Notes: generated from the letters alone by a model not told the origin. Numbered from the stretch's first letter, positions 11,556 through 24,159 are shown. The stretch is 64,000 nt of DNA from Trichostrongylus colubriformis (GCA_963978905.1 OZ022260.1:41414259-41478258), one strand, 5' to 3'. A program made the numbers and translations.

Positions 11556-11561
11556 AATAAA
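11556..11561 (+). terminator. Poly(A) signal of the collagen gene
   Basis: AATAAA lies 19 bases after the collagen stop codon, a normal position for a nematode polyadenylation signal. Confidence 0.7.
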
Positions 11562-12345
11562 ATCTGCCAGTTCCACATGTCTAAGAATTCTTCGTAAATC
11601 ATGGACTTAGACTTTCTATATCATCTTGTATTAGGCACCTGCAGGTCGCGCCTCAGTTTAAGGCACATCTAAAAAGCGTGCAACCTGACGCACGCGACTG
11701 CAAGGGCTCAGTATTTCCATAGTATGTGTGCATCTAGGCTACCGATTCCTTCTGTAGGCTGTAGTTTCAGAGTGCTCAGGAGCATAAATATCTACTACGG
11801 TAATGAGCGCATCCATGTTTACATCTCCTATACAGCAGTGTTTGTTCCACTTGTACGTCCGGACAACATCACTTATCAGGTTTGATGTTTCAAAAGAAAG
11901 CGGAAGCGCGCATTCACAAACATGCCCATGGTTAATGGTTGCTAGCTATGCACAATTGTAAGACTCACTTGCGTAACCTGCTTATGTCAATCGCGGCTTG
12001 TAATCGCATGCAGTATAAACAGTAGTGCCACAATGAATAAATTCATTCTGATAACTAAACAGGCCTTTTTACATGAGTAACCGGGTGAACTACAATGTTT
12101 GACACATTCAGTTCTTACCTGGTTGACAAACGATAATCTGAAACTGACTTATTCTAATCTAAAATCACACTGATTCTCACAACATTCACTTCAAAGGAAC
12201 GGTATTTGTATTTCCAACAAAACTGACGACATAATTGCTTTTAAGCAGATCTATACTTATAACTCTAGAGATAATGCACGACAGATGCCACGGACAGGTA
12301 TTATAACGGGTCACAGCCTTAGAAATTTCGGACAGTGATTGCTCT
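11562..12345. other. Convergent 3'-3' intergenic region
   Basis: This separates the 3' ends of the collagen (+) and sac-1 (-) genes. I see no repeat family, RNA gene or plausible exon in it. It should hold the 3' UTRs and poly(A) sites of both genes. Confidence 0.6.
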
Positions 12346-15300
12346 TTAATCTTGCTTCAATTTTGGTGCATTCACGAAATCTTCGCCATGTATGAATATG
12401 AACATCATGCATATTAGAAAGACAGCCAGCCAAAACAAAGTGGCAGAAATATTTTCTGAAAAAAAAAAGTTTAAAAAAACTAAATGAATAGAACCAGCAT
12501 AACAGTAGATTACCTGCAACCAGCACGCATAGTATCGTCATTGCCATAGCAAAACAAGCCGCTAATAAAGCTATACCATTTTGATCCAACGATATTAATG
12601 TAGCTTCTAAGCTAGACGGTAGATTATGAACATCAATTATAAAATTTCCCAAAAACACATCCATGGCATCCTTAAAGGTTGACTTTTGCGAACAGATAAT
12701 AGTGATATGACAGATAGTGAGTTCATGCGTACCTGTCTGTACCCATCAGCAAAATTATTTCGGAAATATCGCGTTATGGCATTAATACCGTCATTTATGG
12801 CACCAGTATATGTACGCTTTCCAAGCCGTGTGAAATCAGCCTGCAATTCTTTTGTTTAAAAGCCCTTTCATTTCCTCATTACTGATAGGCTGAGGATGTG
12901 TTTCTGATTCCAGAGCGCTATTTCACTTACCTTGAGGGCACCGGTTCCAGCGTACTGACGACTGCACTCATCGCCATTATCCGCCCACACTAAATCAATG
13001 CCTTCATTCACTTACTATATGAAGTGTGGCGTGAAATAACTCACAATGCTTGAAAGAAGTTTCGAGTTCCTCACAGGTTTCCACTTTCTGACCACCTACA
13101 AGAATGCCTAGGTACGTCAGCTGATCAGTGAGGGATTCACGGGCGATCATCGCTTGCACAACATTGGTTCTGAAAATGGGCCAACTATTGAGAACTCTCG
13201 GTGCCAGTGTTGTAAGGTTTAAAATCAAATTTACTGCATAACCAACCGATCAAGGCAATCCATACAATTAGTTCGGAAGAATCCAGTCTGAGACCGCTGA
13301 ACAAGATCAGTGTCTGTCAGTTCAGTGGAAGCAGCAAAGAATCTAAAATGAGGAAATTTACAAATACATTTACAAACTTCCAATGAGAGAATTTAGGACA
13401 TGTTGAAGGATGCATACAATCAGGCATTTTCCTCATGCAGAGTAAAAAATTTTTAGGCTTCTTTTCCGTGTCATTTTGCGATACGCACGCGTACTTAACT
13501 ATCTTAGCAAATTCAAAGAAAAACAGGGAAACAAGTGAAGGCTGAGGTTTAAATTAAGTAGCAGATTAATGATACGTAGCAAAATAAAAAGGAAAGCATT
13601 GGGGGTACACCTCTAGCTCCTACGACCCATTGTCCACCCTGTCTTTAACTTTCTTAGGTTTCAAAAAGTTCAAGATAATTAACTTATCATACTATTTCGC
13701 ACAGAAGTTACACACTTACTGGTAGAAACCCACCCAAACTCAGTTATCTCGTGTCGTAATTGGTCTTTCAACAGCGATAACCGGTGCCACTGCATCGCCT
13801 GGCATTCTTTATGAAAGTCGAATGGATGGTACCTTAAGCATAAATGTGAAAAGAAACTGATGTAAGAAATGCACCCAATGTGATGAAAATGGCATGGGCG
13901 AAAAATAATGGAACTCGTTATGAATAAAAGCGAGGAAATCAACCTACCTAACATAACTAAGGTTAGCTTGTTGAATAATCCTCTCAAGTTCCGCACCTAT
14001 CTTCTTTTCCCTTCCAGTCTGATTAACAAGATTTACAATAACCTTAACGAAGTGTAGTTACTTGGAAAACTAGAAATTTTGTGAACTTACACGAGAGTTC
14101 AACGTAACTGATATTCAACAATTTTTCATGACTCTGAAGGCTTTTTTACGTGAAACGAGAAGTTTACCGTGACTAAATGACACCCACCAAACGACTATCA
14201 TAGCTTACGTGTTGGCCACCGTAAGTCTGCTTTTGATTCTCAAAATGCTTTATGTATGCCGAGAGCTGATCATCGTTGGGTCTCATTACAGGCATTGGCT
14301 GCCACTTGAGATTCGGGCGCTGGGACCATACCAGAGGAATGGAACCACGTGTCTGAATGGTTTTGTCAAGAGCTTGTAATTTTCTAAGACGTGTGCAGGG
14401 AAGTAGTACCTGCAGAAACGACGTCAACCTCCGACCTTTACCCGATATCGTTTCGACAATTTGTTCAGTCTCCACGAAGTTAGCAGGATGCCCATCACTG
14501 CTTACCCCTCGTCTATAGAAGCGTACTCCAGCTCTAGAATGTGAATAAGATGATAGAAGGAGATATTGTGAATGCCAAAGTTGCATTCTCTTTGTAACCA
14601 CCGTTTAACTACAATGCGTTGCGGTCACAACCTTTTCGCTCAAAAACTTAACCTGTATCTACTCCGTCTTGAAATCAGTGATAATTTGAATTGATTTCCA
14701 GTGACACAATGATGAACTTCTCCGTAAAATCCATGTATAACCGGCAAAGCAAATCGTGCAATCTTAAGTTTAAGTTGAAAATAAATGTAAAAACGAAAGG
14801 AACAAACTGAATTTCTACTTACTCCTTGCACTGACCGTAGGGGAGATAGGAGATAGCTATTCCATATAAATCGAGCATCTGCCTTAAAGACTTCAATTAA
14901 TTGTTTGATCCCAAATATACAAACCCAGCCCTTTTCTATCTATTAGATAACAGATACTATTGAGAAGCTGAGAAAACAAAATAACTAACGCCTACTTACC
15001 CGATCAATCATTGACATCTGCTTGAATGATGGGGTTCCATTCTCGCTCAACCACTGAAGCGATCGCGATAGGTCAACAGAATAGGAAAAGTAGAACCCAG
15101 TGATGGCTAGCACGCTTTGCAACATTTCCGTGAAATGTCGATTATACCATATCTACGATTTCCAGTGGCATTAAACAATTCAGGAATCAAAAATACAAGC
15201 AACTGTTACCGTACCTGTTTCTCAGTCAGATGTAGAGTTGTTTTCTTGTAAGGGATAATATCGGTCTCAGTTATTGTCCATATAGAGTGTCCATTCAGCT

Positions 15301-15846
15301 TGCCAACCAAACGAGCTTTTTTGATCACTATTAGAGCCATACCTTGAATTATTATAGGATACCGTATCAGCAAGAGTTCAAAAACAATTTTCCGGTCAAC
15401 GAAATATAATGTCTACCAGAAACGATGGGAATTACTCCAAGTACACCATAGATGTATTGTATATCCGCATTATGAAGAGGGATTCGGGACGTGGATAAGT
15501 CTGAAACAACTTGCTCTTGCTAAGCAAACACAGTATCACAAGGTGGAAGCTAATAACGAAGAACGGCTGAATGTTTCGAACGAATTTTTCAAATCCAATC
15601 TCTAAACTGGGAGCAGTTGCTGTAGAAAACATGACATACCTGACACTCGTATGTGGTTGGTGTGACGATCAATTTCGAGGAATTGTTCTGATAAACGCTT
15701 TCCATCTCTATCTCGTGGCTCAACGTAGAACTTCTCAGGTAATATGTACCTTAATAAGTGCAACATACCAAAAGCATGCAGTTCAGACTAATTTCTTCAG
15801 TAGTGGAAACTCACAAATTAAATCCTTCATATATGTCCGTAGACAT
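12346..15846 (-). CDS. sac-1: SAC1-family phosphatidylinositide phosphatase
   Basis: Complete gene, 17 exons, 597 residues (human SACM1L is about 587). Exons 5' to 3': 15846-15815, 15749-15640, 15500-15417, 15342-15215, 15152-15000, 14882-14823, 14762-14653, 14533-14410, 14352-14209, 14042-13948, 13832-13734, 13342-13247, 13169-13045, 12989-12931, 12840-12733, 12670-12514, 12455-12346; all phases agree. Landmarks: EKFYVEP (about 16), YKKTTLHLTEKQ, ANFVETEQIVE, TRGSIPLVWSQRPNLK, FDFHKEC, and the catalytic CX5R loop TNCMDCLDRTN (Cys about 406). Two hydrophobic helices lie at about 540-561 and 565-584 before the C-terminal EDFVNAPKLKQD. Known role of the family: ER/Golgi integral-membrane phosphatase dephosphorylating PI4P (also PI3P), with the catalytic domain cytosolic. 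All key residues are present, so it is probably functional. Seven of 16 acceptors end in AAG rather than CAG or TAG. Confidence 0.95.
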
Positions 15847-17585
15847 TCGATAAAAGACTTTCTAACCGGCGGTCGACGTATGGCAAGAAACGTGAGTGTG
15901 ATTTAATAGAAGTACGTATACTTTTGAAAACAAAGAAAATCTGGAAAAATTAAACTGGTTCAGAGTAAAATAAGTATATAACACTATGCGGCGTTGGAAA
16001 ATGGGAGCTCGATGAGAGAAATCTAAAGTTGGTGAGAATCGAACGACGTTGCGACACGTGGATCTGATACGAGATCGCTGAAAGCGCAACGGAGATTAGG
16101 TCTACGCTTCGAAAGTTGAAAAAATAAGGGTATGCAGAAGGTAAACAACTTCAGTACAAGTGCACTGAGTGTTGATTACAAGGTGACGTCACTGCTCAAA
16201 GAATATGTAGGAACAATCTGGGTAAACAACTATGGTACGAAACTAAACCAAAAGTCGTTGACAGAGTTCTGTGTAGTTGCTCCTTAAGTTTTAAAAATAA
16301 CTATGTGTTTACATGAAAGCCTAACAAGGAAGACGAAGTTCCACGTGGCCTGCGGCGTACTAGGCGCTCATGGCCGCGGTAATCGTTGGAGCATGATTGA
16401 CATCGTAAAAGCAAGAGCTTTCCAAGTTTTTCTTTATGTTATAAAGGTATATGAGGAGCGTGCTGGAATGTTTACATGGCCAGGGAGCCCTTAGTGAAGC
16501 AAGAAAGAGATCCTTCTTTCTTGAAGCTGGTACTAGTGGTAATAGCTTCTGATATTATTGACTATTCGACGGCACAAACGAAGTACACCTACAATCTAAC
16601 CCATGAAATATTTCCAAGTTCTATGATTGATGTGTGACGCCATTGTGTACAGAAGTTTTTTTTATAGAAAAGTACCCCCTCAAGCCGCCGTTAGACTTCG
16701 CGATTCTGCGACTTGGCGTTCCAAGGTCTTGCGGCCACTTCCGCACGCGATACAAAGGCCTTGTGGTGCTGCAATGGCACAACATCGCCTGCGGAGCTGC
16801 AATACTGCAAAGTCGCAAAATCACAAAATTGCGAAACGGCGTCCTCTTAGAATTGGTAAATATTCAAATTAAAGAATTTTAATATTGAAGCGATCACCCA
16901 AATACTAAATTCATCCCAGAGAGAGAATCTAAAAGGAAGAATCTGAACTAGGAGCGATTTTACCACGCAAATTATCGATGGCCATGGGAACTGTGCGTGA
17001 CTTCCCAATCGCCGCTGCCTCCCTTCTACTTGTTTTGAAGAGATAAGAATTGCTCAATACAACTGTGTTTAAACATGCAGAAGTGGAAAACTGGTAAATC
17101 AGCAAAAAAAGCGATACCATTGGCACGTTCCTTTTGCAATTTTACCACAGAAGTATGAAAGACAGAAAAGAAGCGGGCATGGAGTCAGAAAGAGATATTG
17201 TTCAAGTGCATTCGTGGTTATTTATGTTAGCCACGAAAGGGGTCCTATATTTGGTGGTTGAACTAAGTTTGGGAACTTTACCAAGTAAGTAAAGGTGCGC
17301 TCATGGTCTGCTAACAACGAAAGCAAAGTTAGCACAAAAATTGGATAAGTATCGACTACGAGATTACATACCATCGTTATCATTTATCAGTTCCATTTTC
17401 TGTTTAAACTGTGGGAAATGAAGAACCGGTACACATAAACTTCACTGGATATCTTAATGACTTCGAACGTTATTTTCTCAAAAACTTTATAGGAAGTTAT
17501 ACCGAACGCGTTCAAAGAACACGTATATTTGATGAGTTTTGCGAATAACCATAATGAAACTAGTAATTAAAAGCCCATCAGGGGT
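15847..17585. other. Intergenic DNA upstream of sac-1
   Basis: This is the promoter side of sac-1. Scattered short frames do not resemble known proteins. A segment at about 16680-16830 rich in 'GCGATTCTGCGACTTGG'-type sequence resembles 17800-17870 and 19735-19775, so it is a low-copy repeat. No exon is recognised. Confidence 0.5.
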
Positions 17586-17800
17586 CAATTAAAGTGCGGG
17601 GGGGGGGGTGGAGAGAAGCGCAACATTTTCACCAACATCGAAGCTTCTTTCCCTTCTTAGACTTGGATTAAAGCACATGAGACAAACGCTTTGGCAGATG
17701 CTTTCACGCAGAAGGAGGGGATATGGATTTTTGCCTAAGTAAGGAGCGAAGGAGTGCGACTGGGGTAAATGCGTCTTCCCACCCCACTTTAATTGATCCC
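17586..17800. repeat. Dispersed repeat with terminal G-run
   Basis: A poly-G run (about 17598-17608) leads into 'GAAGCGCAACATTTTCACC' and 'GATGAGACA'-like sequence that recurs, diverged, at about 19270-19480. The intervening CTTAGGCAAAA/CCTAAGC motif is common in other repeats of this window. Confidence 0.45.
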
Positions 17801-18473
17801 CCATCAGGCTGACGTCAGTTCCGCAATGCTGCAACAGAATCTTGCGGTCCAAAATCGCAAAGACCGATGGGCCGCCAAACACAAGAACTAAAATTCAGGT
17901 CGGTCACTTGTATCCAAAGCAATCTGACGTCAATTAAAACGTTTCCAACCGCAGTGCAGCTGCAGAATATTGAATTAGACGACATACTAGCGGTGAAAGC
18001 CCTTCGCACTTTCACCCATCATCTATTTGATGATCTCGCAGTACTTGCAATACAACTTACTATGACTGAAAATACTACGAAATATACTGTTTCCAATTTC
18101 TCAATCGAGGTAAGCCTGGTAAATGGTTGCGTCGTCACTGATTGTGAAATGGTTATCAATTTTTTATTACAACGGTGATCAGTATGCAGTTATTTGACCC
18201 AGAAAGGCTACATCTGTGGTCTTTTCTCTTGTTTTCTACATAATTCTTTTAAAGGACAGCGATTACTTCTTGTGTTCAGATAAATGGCAATTTCCATGCT
18301 TTTGCGTAACTCCTACAGTGTTACAAATTGAGAAATACTCAACACTTCACCATTATTTTTACCTTTAGTTCGAATTGACAGCGATGTTGTAGCTGTTGAA
18401 AATATTTCGCCCTAGTGCATGTCATATGCTGTGGTACAAGTTTTTCTCACACGTAAAATAACTGACAAACTCC

Positions 18474-19248
18474 CGAATGGCACTATTCAAATATTACTAC
18501 CCCAGATATCGCGAGTTGGTCAAAAAATAATTTTCGCTGAAACTTTGCCCAGAGGGGTCATTTGGGGTGCTGATCACGAATATGACATCCGTTTTTGGCG
18601 TTTGCACCAATTAGGTGCAATTGCACCATGTTGGTGCAGTAGCCTGTTTTCACCAAAATCGCTGAAACTTTGCCCAGAGTGGTTATTTGGGTTGGTGATC
18701 ACGAACATGACATCCGTTCGAGGTGCTAGCGTCGTTTAGTTCCACTAAAGTGCTAATGTAGCAGGGGCACCACACTGTTGCCGCAAGTTTTGCCTAAGCC
18801 CTGAGAAGGAAGGGAGCCTTTCTTCCCCTTTAAGATAGGCGAAAATATAAACTAGAGTGTGCAATGATGGTTGTAGGGTAATATCAAATGAAAGACGGCA
18901 GCGGAAAAATGACGCTCTCTAGCAACATAGGCACTGAAGCAAAAATGAACATGATTGGCGCAATCTTGAAAGGCGCTGAAAATGGCGCTCGCGCTGAAAA
19001 CCGGCGTCATATTCGTGATCAGCATTTTGAGTAGCTTCTAGATGAAAATTATGAAAAAATTGGTGAAAAAGGTTGTTGTACCAACATGGTGCAGTTGCAC
19101 CAAATTGGCGCAAACGCCAAAAACGGATATCATATTTGTGATCAGCACCCCAAATGACCTCCTTGGGCAAAATTTCAGCGAAAATTATTTTTTTGACCAA
19201 CTTGCAGTATCTGGGGTAGTGATAGTTGAATAGTGCCACTCGGAATGA
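18474..19248. repeat. Inverted repeat with about 180-bp arms
   Basis: Left arm about 18474-18655 and right arm about 19062-19248 share, in opposite orientation, 'TACCCCAGATA', 'TTGGTCAAAAAA' and 'CATTTGGGGTGCTGATCAC'. A shorter diverged unit repeats beside each arm (for example 18660-18720 and 18955-19030). Each arm stays open in one frame with a related peptide (VIWGADH...YDIRFWRL), which may be chance. Confidence 0.65.
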
Positions 19249-20081
19249 ATAGTCATCCTCGCTTGTGTACTGAACGGGGTAATCAAAGTTGGGGGAGGGG
19301 ACGCAAAATTTCCATCGACGTCGAAGCTCTTTTTGTTCCCTAGGCTTGGGCTGAAGCAGATGAGACAGATGCCTTGGCGCATGCTTTTTCATGAGGGAGG
19401 AAAAAATTCTAGCCTTAGCCAAGGTATGAAAAGAGTTCCGATGTCGGTGAAAGGTTGCGCTTCTGCCCCTCGCCCCTGACCTACGGAATTAAAAACACTA
19501 TTATAGACAGTAGAAATCAACACATGTTTATGACATTCGTAATAATCGAACTAATCTGATATTCATCATACTCATCACATATCTGATGTGCACAATAGAA
19601 AAGGAAACGGTAGAAGTGCGAAGGTTTTATTAGAATGTCGTCTAATCCGATGTTCCGTAGCCTACGGTCGGAAACATTTTTTGACGTCAGGGCCACTGTG
19701 GGAGGCGAGTGACCGACCTGGATTTTCGTTTTTGTCCACCAAATCCGCAGAGTCGCAAAGTCACGAAGTCGTGAAGTGTACATTGATGCGGCCGAAAAAG
19801 CCATTGAAGCGACCGAAAAAACTTTAGCACCGCGAATGCGTCGCCGTCCGCTGCAATTTTGCAGTCGTTGTCCGCGGGCGGCGGATCGTACCGAACCGGC
19901 TCCGTGTCGAACATCCGACACTTTTCGAGGACAGCAGTTTTTCATCTGGGGTCTTTCCTTATCATATTACCGTATGCGAACTTATGGTTAGGTCAGTTCC
20001 GCTCAAAATTGGAGACGACTTTCCGAAAGGTTCTTTTCTGACAGGACGTCCAAAGTGGATATCTCGGTGTTGAGGAATTGG

Positions 20082-20478
20082 GGTGCTAAGGTAGTTCGGG
20101 GGGGCCACTGCAGTAGTGTCTCTGCGTCTCTAACGCATGGCTAGAGCGCAGAGAAGCCATAGCGCTAGCCGAATCGGGTTCGAATTCTGCATAGAAACGA
20201 TTTTGTAAAGCAAATTCGTGCTTTTCTTTTTATCCTATGTTAGCCTAAGCCTTGAGGAAGGAGATTCCTTTCCCCTAGGCTTAGGCGAATACGCGTAAGT
20301 GGTTGCTTAGGCAAGTTGTAGCTAATTTTTCGTAATATATTAATGGAGGAATAATTCAATCGTTTTCTCAGTTAGTTAGCTGTATCTAGGCATAAAATAA
20401 CCTTGAGAGTGCCTATGAGCAGAAATCGGGCGCGACTCTTGCCTTTTTCGAGTGGCCCCCCCCAACTACCTTAGCACC
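20082..20478. mobile_element. hAT-like MITE with 8-bp target duplication and tRNA-like segment
   Basis: The inverted ends are 'GGTGCTAAGGTAGTT' and 'AACTACCTTAGCACC', followed inward by a G-run/C-run and GGCCACT/AGTGGCC. GGAATTGG occurs on both sides (20074-20081 and 20479-20486), an 8-bp duplication as in hAT elements. Inside, GGCTAGAGCGCAG and CGGGTTCGAATTC (about 20140-20182) resemble the second half of a tRNA D-arm and a B box. Confidence 0.7.
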
Positions 20479-21147
20479 GGAATTGGGCCGCACGGGTAAG
20501 CATATGAGCGGTGTTATTGATCGTCATGCTCTGCTAGTCGTATCGAGAACATGAATGAGCGTCATCGTTTGCAAATTCACAGATTTTAATGTGTTCCACT
20601 ACCCTTACTTTGCTTGGGTTCTCTGTGTGATGTATTATTTCCTAATTTCACTTCTAGTTTTTGGAATTGCTTTTAGTTCTTTTTCTTGCCGTAACATTCT
20701 TGAAGTCTACTTTGTGGTTGCGGGCTTCGTCTCAGACCTTGATGAGGAATTTACTTTTAAGCGCTATAAGGAAATTGGCACCTTTAATATTAAATCTAAT
20801 AAGGTGCAAGTGCAGTCGCTTCTTTCGCTCTCTATATTGATTTAAAACAGCGATCGCCGAATTTTCAAGTACGTTGGCTGATAGCAGCCTAGTGCCCTTG
20901 GGTTTGGTATTAGAAACTAATGAAATACTGCAGCTCGCACGACTTGAAAGAGGGACAGTCACCAGCTGTGGCTATACGTCGAACGCTTGCCGATCGATAG
21001 CACCTTTTTTCTATGGGCTGGTTCTAATGCTTAATGTTTTTGTTATAACATCGAACGTGATACTAGTCACTATTCTGTCGGCACCTTCTTTTCTTCCGTT
21101 GATAACTTCTATATGACATGAACTGTTTATCAATTCAGGGGTAGGAT

Positions 21148-23881
21148 ATGGCTGAGACGAAAGATATCGCTCCTGGATCGTACACGCTGGAACTTGGGAA
21201 GACATTCACCGATCAGCGTCGAAATGATGGACCTTCTTACCACACCTTACGATGTGAGGGTTTTACTTACAATATAAACGGATGCAAATGTAAATATTCT
21301 GCTTTTTTATGGGTGGTGTGCAAGTGTCCCGACCACTGTTTCGGGAGTTCAGGTCACCCACGTTGCGTGAAGGGTAACTCACTATAGAAACGACGAAATT
21401 CTTATGAGAAAAACATCGTATTATGGACTGTTACAGTGACTAGCTTCCACCTTCATCACAGAACGTATCTGCTTCCAGTTAGAAATTGTGTTCAATGGAA
21501 GATGCCCTAACTTAATTATTAAATGACAAATATCCAACTCCGTTACTATTTAACTTAAAAAATAATGATACCTTTATTGTTCGGCCTACATCTTTGATAT
21601 AAGTGGAACACGTATGTAACCAAGATTTTGAAATCAGTAGTAACCCAACGTATCGTGAAGTTAACCCACTCATGGGTGACCTGACCCCACACTTATCATG
21701 GGAACACTTGTCACACACCTGCTTTTTTACCTTTCATTGATCCTACTTTCAGATGACTTCAAGCCGATGTCGGTGGCATCGTCTGATTCTGATACGTACA
21801 TCGCGTTTGGAGCGAATGGTGATGTCCACGTTGGTAGTTTCTTTTAATGGTGTTGTCCATTATGTCTAGTTCTTGGTGGACATGGGGTGAAGGTCATGTT
21901 CAATGTTTAATTGCACAAAGTGCGAAGGGTGGTTTTATCGAGGTAATTTCGAATTAAGTTGTTTCTTGCTTGTAGGTTGCTGTACCGACCGATGGTGAAA
22001 ATATGACCGTATTCAAAGGATCCAAGAAAGAGGCAAAAGCCAAAGAATGCTTGTTGTTTTTTGATAAAAAGTCTGGGAAACTCCGGCTAGAGAAGATAGC
22101 CTCCAATATCAATGTAAAGAAAACTAGGTTAGTTCCTTGTTCCCTGTTCTTTTTCTACTTCCCCATGTTCTTTACTTTCCGGTTATTATATCCAGCTTTT
22201 TCGCAGGGATTTGGATCCATCGACAGAAAATGTTTTACGGTCGGAAATGGCCCGTCTACGCACTGATCGTATTGAGCGTCCACCTCCTCCTGAGCCAAGG
22301 TTGCATTTTTGTTCAGCATTTCTCACTTTGGCATATGATTGCAAGTCGAATGATACGGACGTAAGCAGTGCTTTCTAGCAGTTCATCATTCCCGGGAGCT
22401 GATAGTAGCAGCTCATCGGACTCTTCAAGTGATGATAGTGATAGCGATAGTGGCAGCGGATCAAACGATGAGGTTAGTTTTTAGCTTCTTAAAATCATCA
22501 TTGAGAATGGTGTAGTTTGCTTACAAGTCAGTCATTTTCAAATCTCATCGTTTTCATAGTCGGCGCTGGCCATGCGCGCATGAAATACCGGGGATGGAGT
22601 GCTTTCCAGACTGATTCAAATAAATTGCGCCTAAACACTAGGAGAAAGAGTCAGTAAAATTTTGTTGAATACAAAAAAAGGTTTCCACTTACATGGGAAG
22701 GAAATGCGCTCAGAGTGGATGTGTCTTCTGCTGTTCCCCATGCCCCATCCCCACCTGATATCGCACCAAAAGACACGCTGCCGTGTAAGACTCAGGCGCA
22801 GATTCTGTGGTACGATTTTTCGCAGTCATGCTATTTTTCAATGGTGTCGAACATCTGGCATCCTGCAATAATACGCAGTAGCAACACAGGATACTTACGC
22901 TGAGTTGGTACCTTGAATTCCCTCGAGAATGCGTTTTCTTTTCAGTAACACTGAGCAACGTATATCCCTATTCAGCGGTAGTGACGTAAGTGCCTTGAGC
23001 TATGTAGGCGGTCCCAGAGATGACTTGGGAAACTTAATGAGGGGTCGGACTTCTTCTTATTTACACCATTGATTTCAGAGTCAAAGCAAGAATCGTCGTG
23101 ATTCAAACTCGAGCATGGCGGACAGCGATGTTGAAAGTATGTTCTAACAATATTCAATTTTTGTCACAGATTGTACAGTCCATATCACAGCGCTAGACAA
23201 GACGTGGCTTTCGGCTTCTATGAGAGTGTATCAACCCCTGTCCCCACCACACACATCCAGGTCCGCAGGCCTCGCCCTGCCTGGCGCTGTGATATAGACT
23301 GTACGCATGATTTCCTTTCCATATTTTGATCACATTTTGGCATTTTCGGATCGTTTCATCTTATTCCGTTGAAACGTAAGTAATTAGTAGGTTTGATGAG
23401 TATGGAAAAGAACCTAACCGAGAACTGTACTGTAACATGGTTGTATGCCGGAGAACATGTTGCTTACCCGAGTTAGTTATGTATAATTCATCGGTTTTAG
23501 GTCACCTTCTTGAAAGCATGAAAACTTCAACTGCTCCTTCTACAACGTTCTCCGTCGAGAGCATCGATATGCCTTCGCTTGACTCCATTACCCAACCACC
23601 GTCCGTTAACACCTCTGCGCAAAACAACTTCAGTTCAAGGTATTTCAATGTCTTTGCTTTTTTGAGAGCTTTAAGAGAGACTTCAGGTATATCGAATCCC
23701 GCTACATCTTTCAATGGACTGCGGACTTAATTTATTCGTATTCGTTTTACTTTTAAAATGCAAGTTCTGTTTCATGTTTAATTGACTGTGAAATGCAACG
23801 CAGAAATTTAGGCACACTGCGAAAACGGATCATAGGGATCTTGGCCTGAATTTAAGTGAGAGCTCCGACGACGACGAATGA
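21148..23881 (+). CDS. eaf-1: ELL-associated factor (EAF), transcription elongation
   Basis: Exons: 21148-21253, 21753-21829, 21976-22127, 22207-22299, 22379-22472, a tentative exon ending at 22782, then 22946-22985, 23079-23136, 23501-23639 and 23812-23881. The N-terminus matches EAF: SYTLELGKTF, SYHTLRYDFKPMSV, NMTVFKGSKKEAKAKECLL, LEKIASNINVKKTR. A Ser/Asp-rich stretch (DSSSDDSDSDSGSGS) follows, and the end RDLGLNLSESSDDDE matches the conserved EAF C-terminus. Known role: EAF proteins bind and stimulate ELL in Pol II elongation complexes in the nucleus. CAATTCAG nine bases before the ATG suits spliced-leader acceptance. Exon 5 ends in phase 0 but the likely exon 6 (HAPSPPDIAPKD) and exon 7 (NTEQRISLFSGSD) need another phase, so that junction is unresolved: a missed micro-exon, a weak donor near 22475, or a sequence error. 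Intron 8 holds a family A MITE. Confidence 0.88.
23173..23304. mobile_element. Inverted-repeat MITE, family A copy 3, in eaf-1 intron
   Basis: The ends TACAGTCCATATCACAGCGC and the inverse of 'GCGCTGTGATATAGACTGTA' flank a short centre with GAGAGTGTATCAA. TA lies at both outer edges. It occupies part of the 364-bp intron before the ninth eaf-1 exon. Confidence 0.75.
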
Positions 23882-24159
23882 AGCAGTGCTTCCCACAGCT
23901 GACCCGCGGACATGCGCCTAGTCTTATCAGTATTTGTTGTATACTTGAAATTGTGATGTATGGGAAGGGTGTATCAATAGATGTTCAGATAGACGTCTTT
24001 CTATCGCTGTTATTAGGAATCTCCTGATTTCATTTTTTGTGGCATTGTTATTCTAGAACTGGTCAGTAGAGTATCATAGCTATATATTAAATGGAAGGGT
24101 TGCGGTGTGTGCTCATTTTAACATTACAAGTTGGTTAATTATGTACAGATGGGTTTTAT

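Noticed and set aside
15571..15906. 111-codon plus-strand frame
   Set aside because: It is antisense to sac-1 exons 1 and 2 and has no similarity of its own.
18919..19422. 167-codon minus-strand frame as a gene
   Set aside because: It spans one arm of an inverted repeat; the partner arm gives a mirrored frame and no domain is recognisable.
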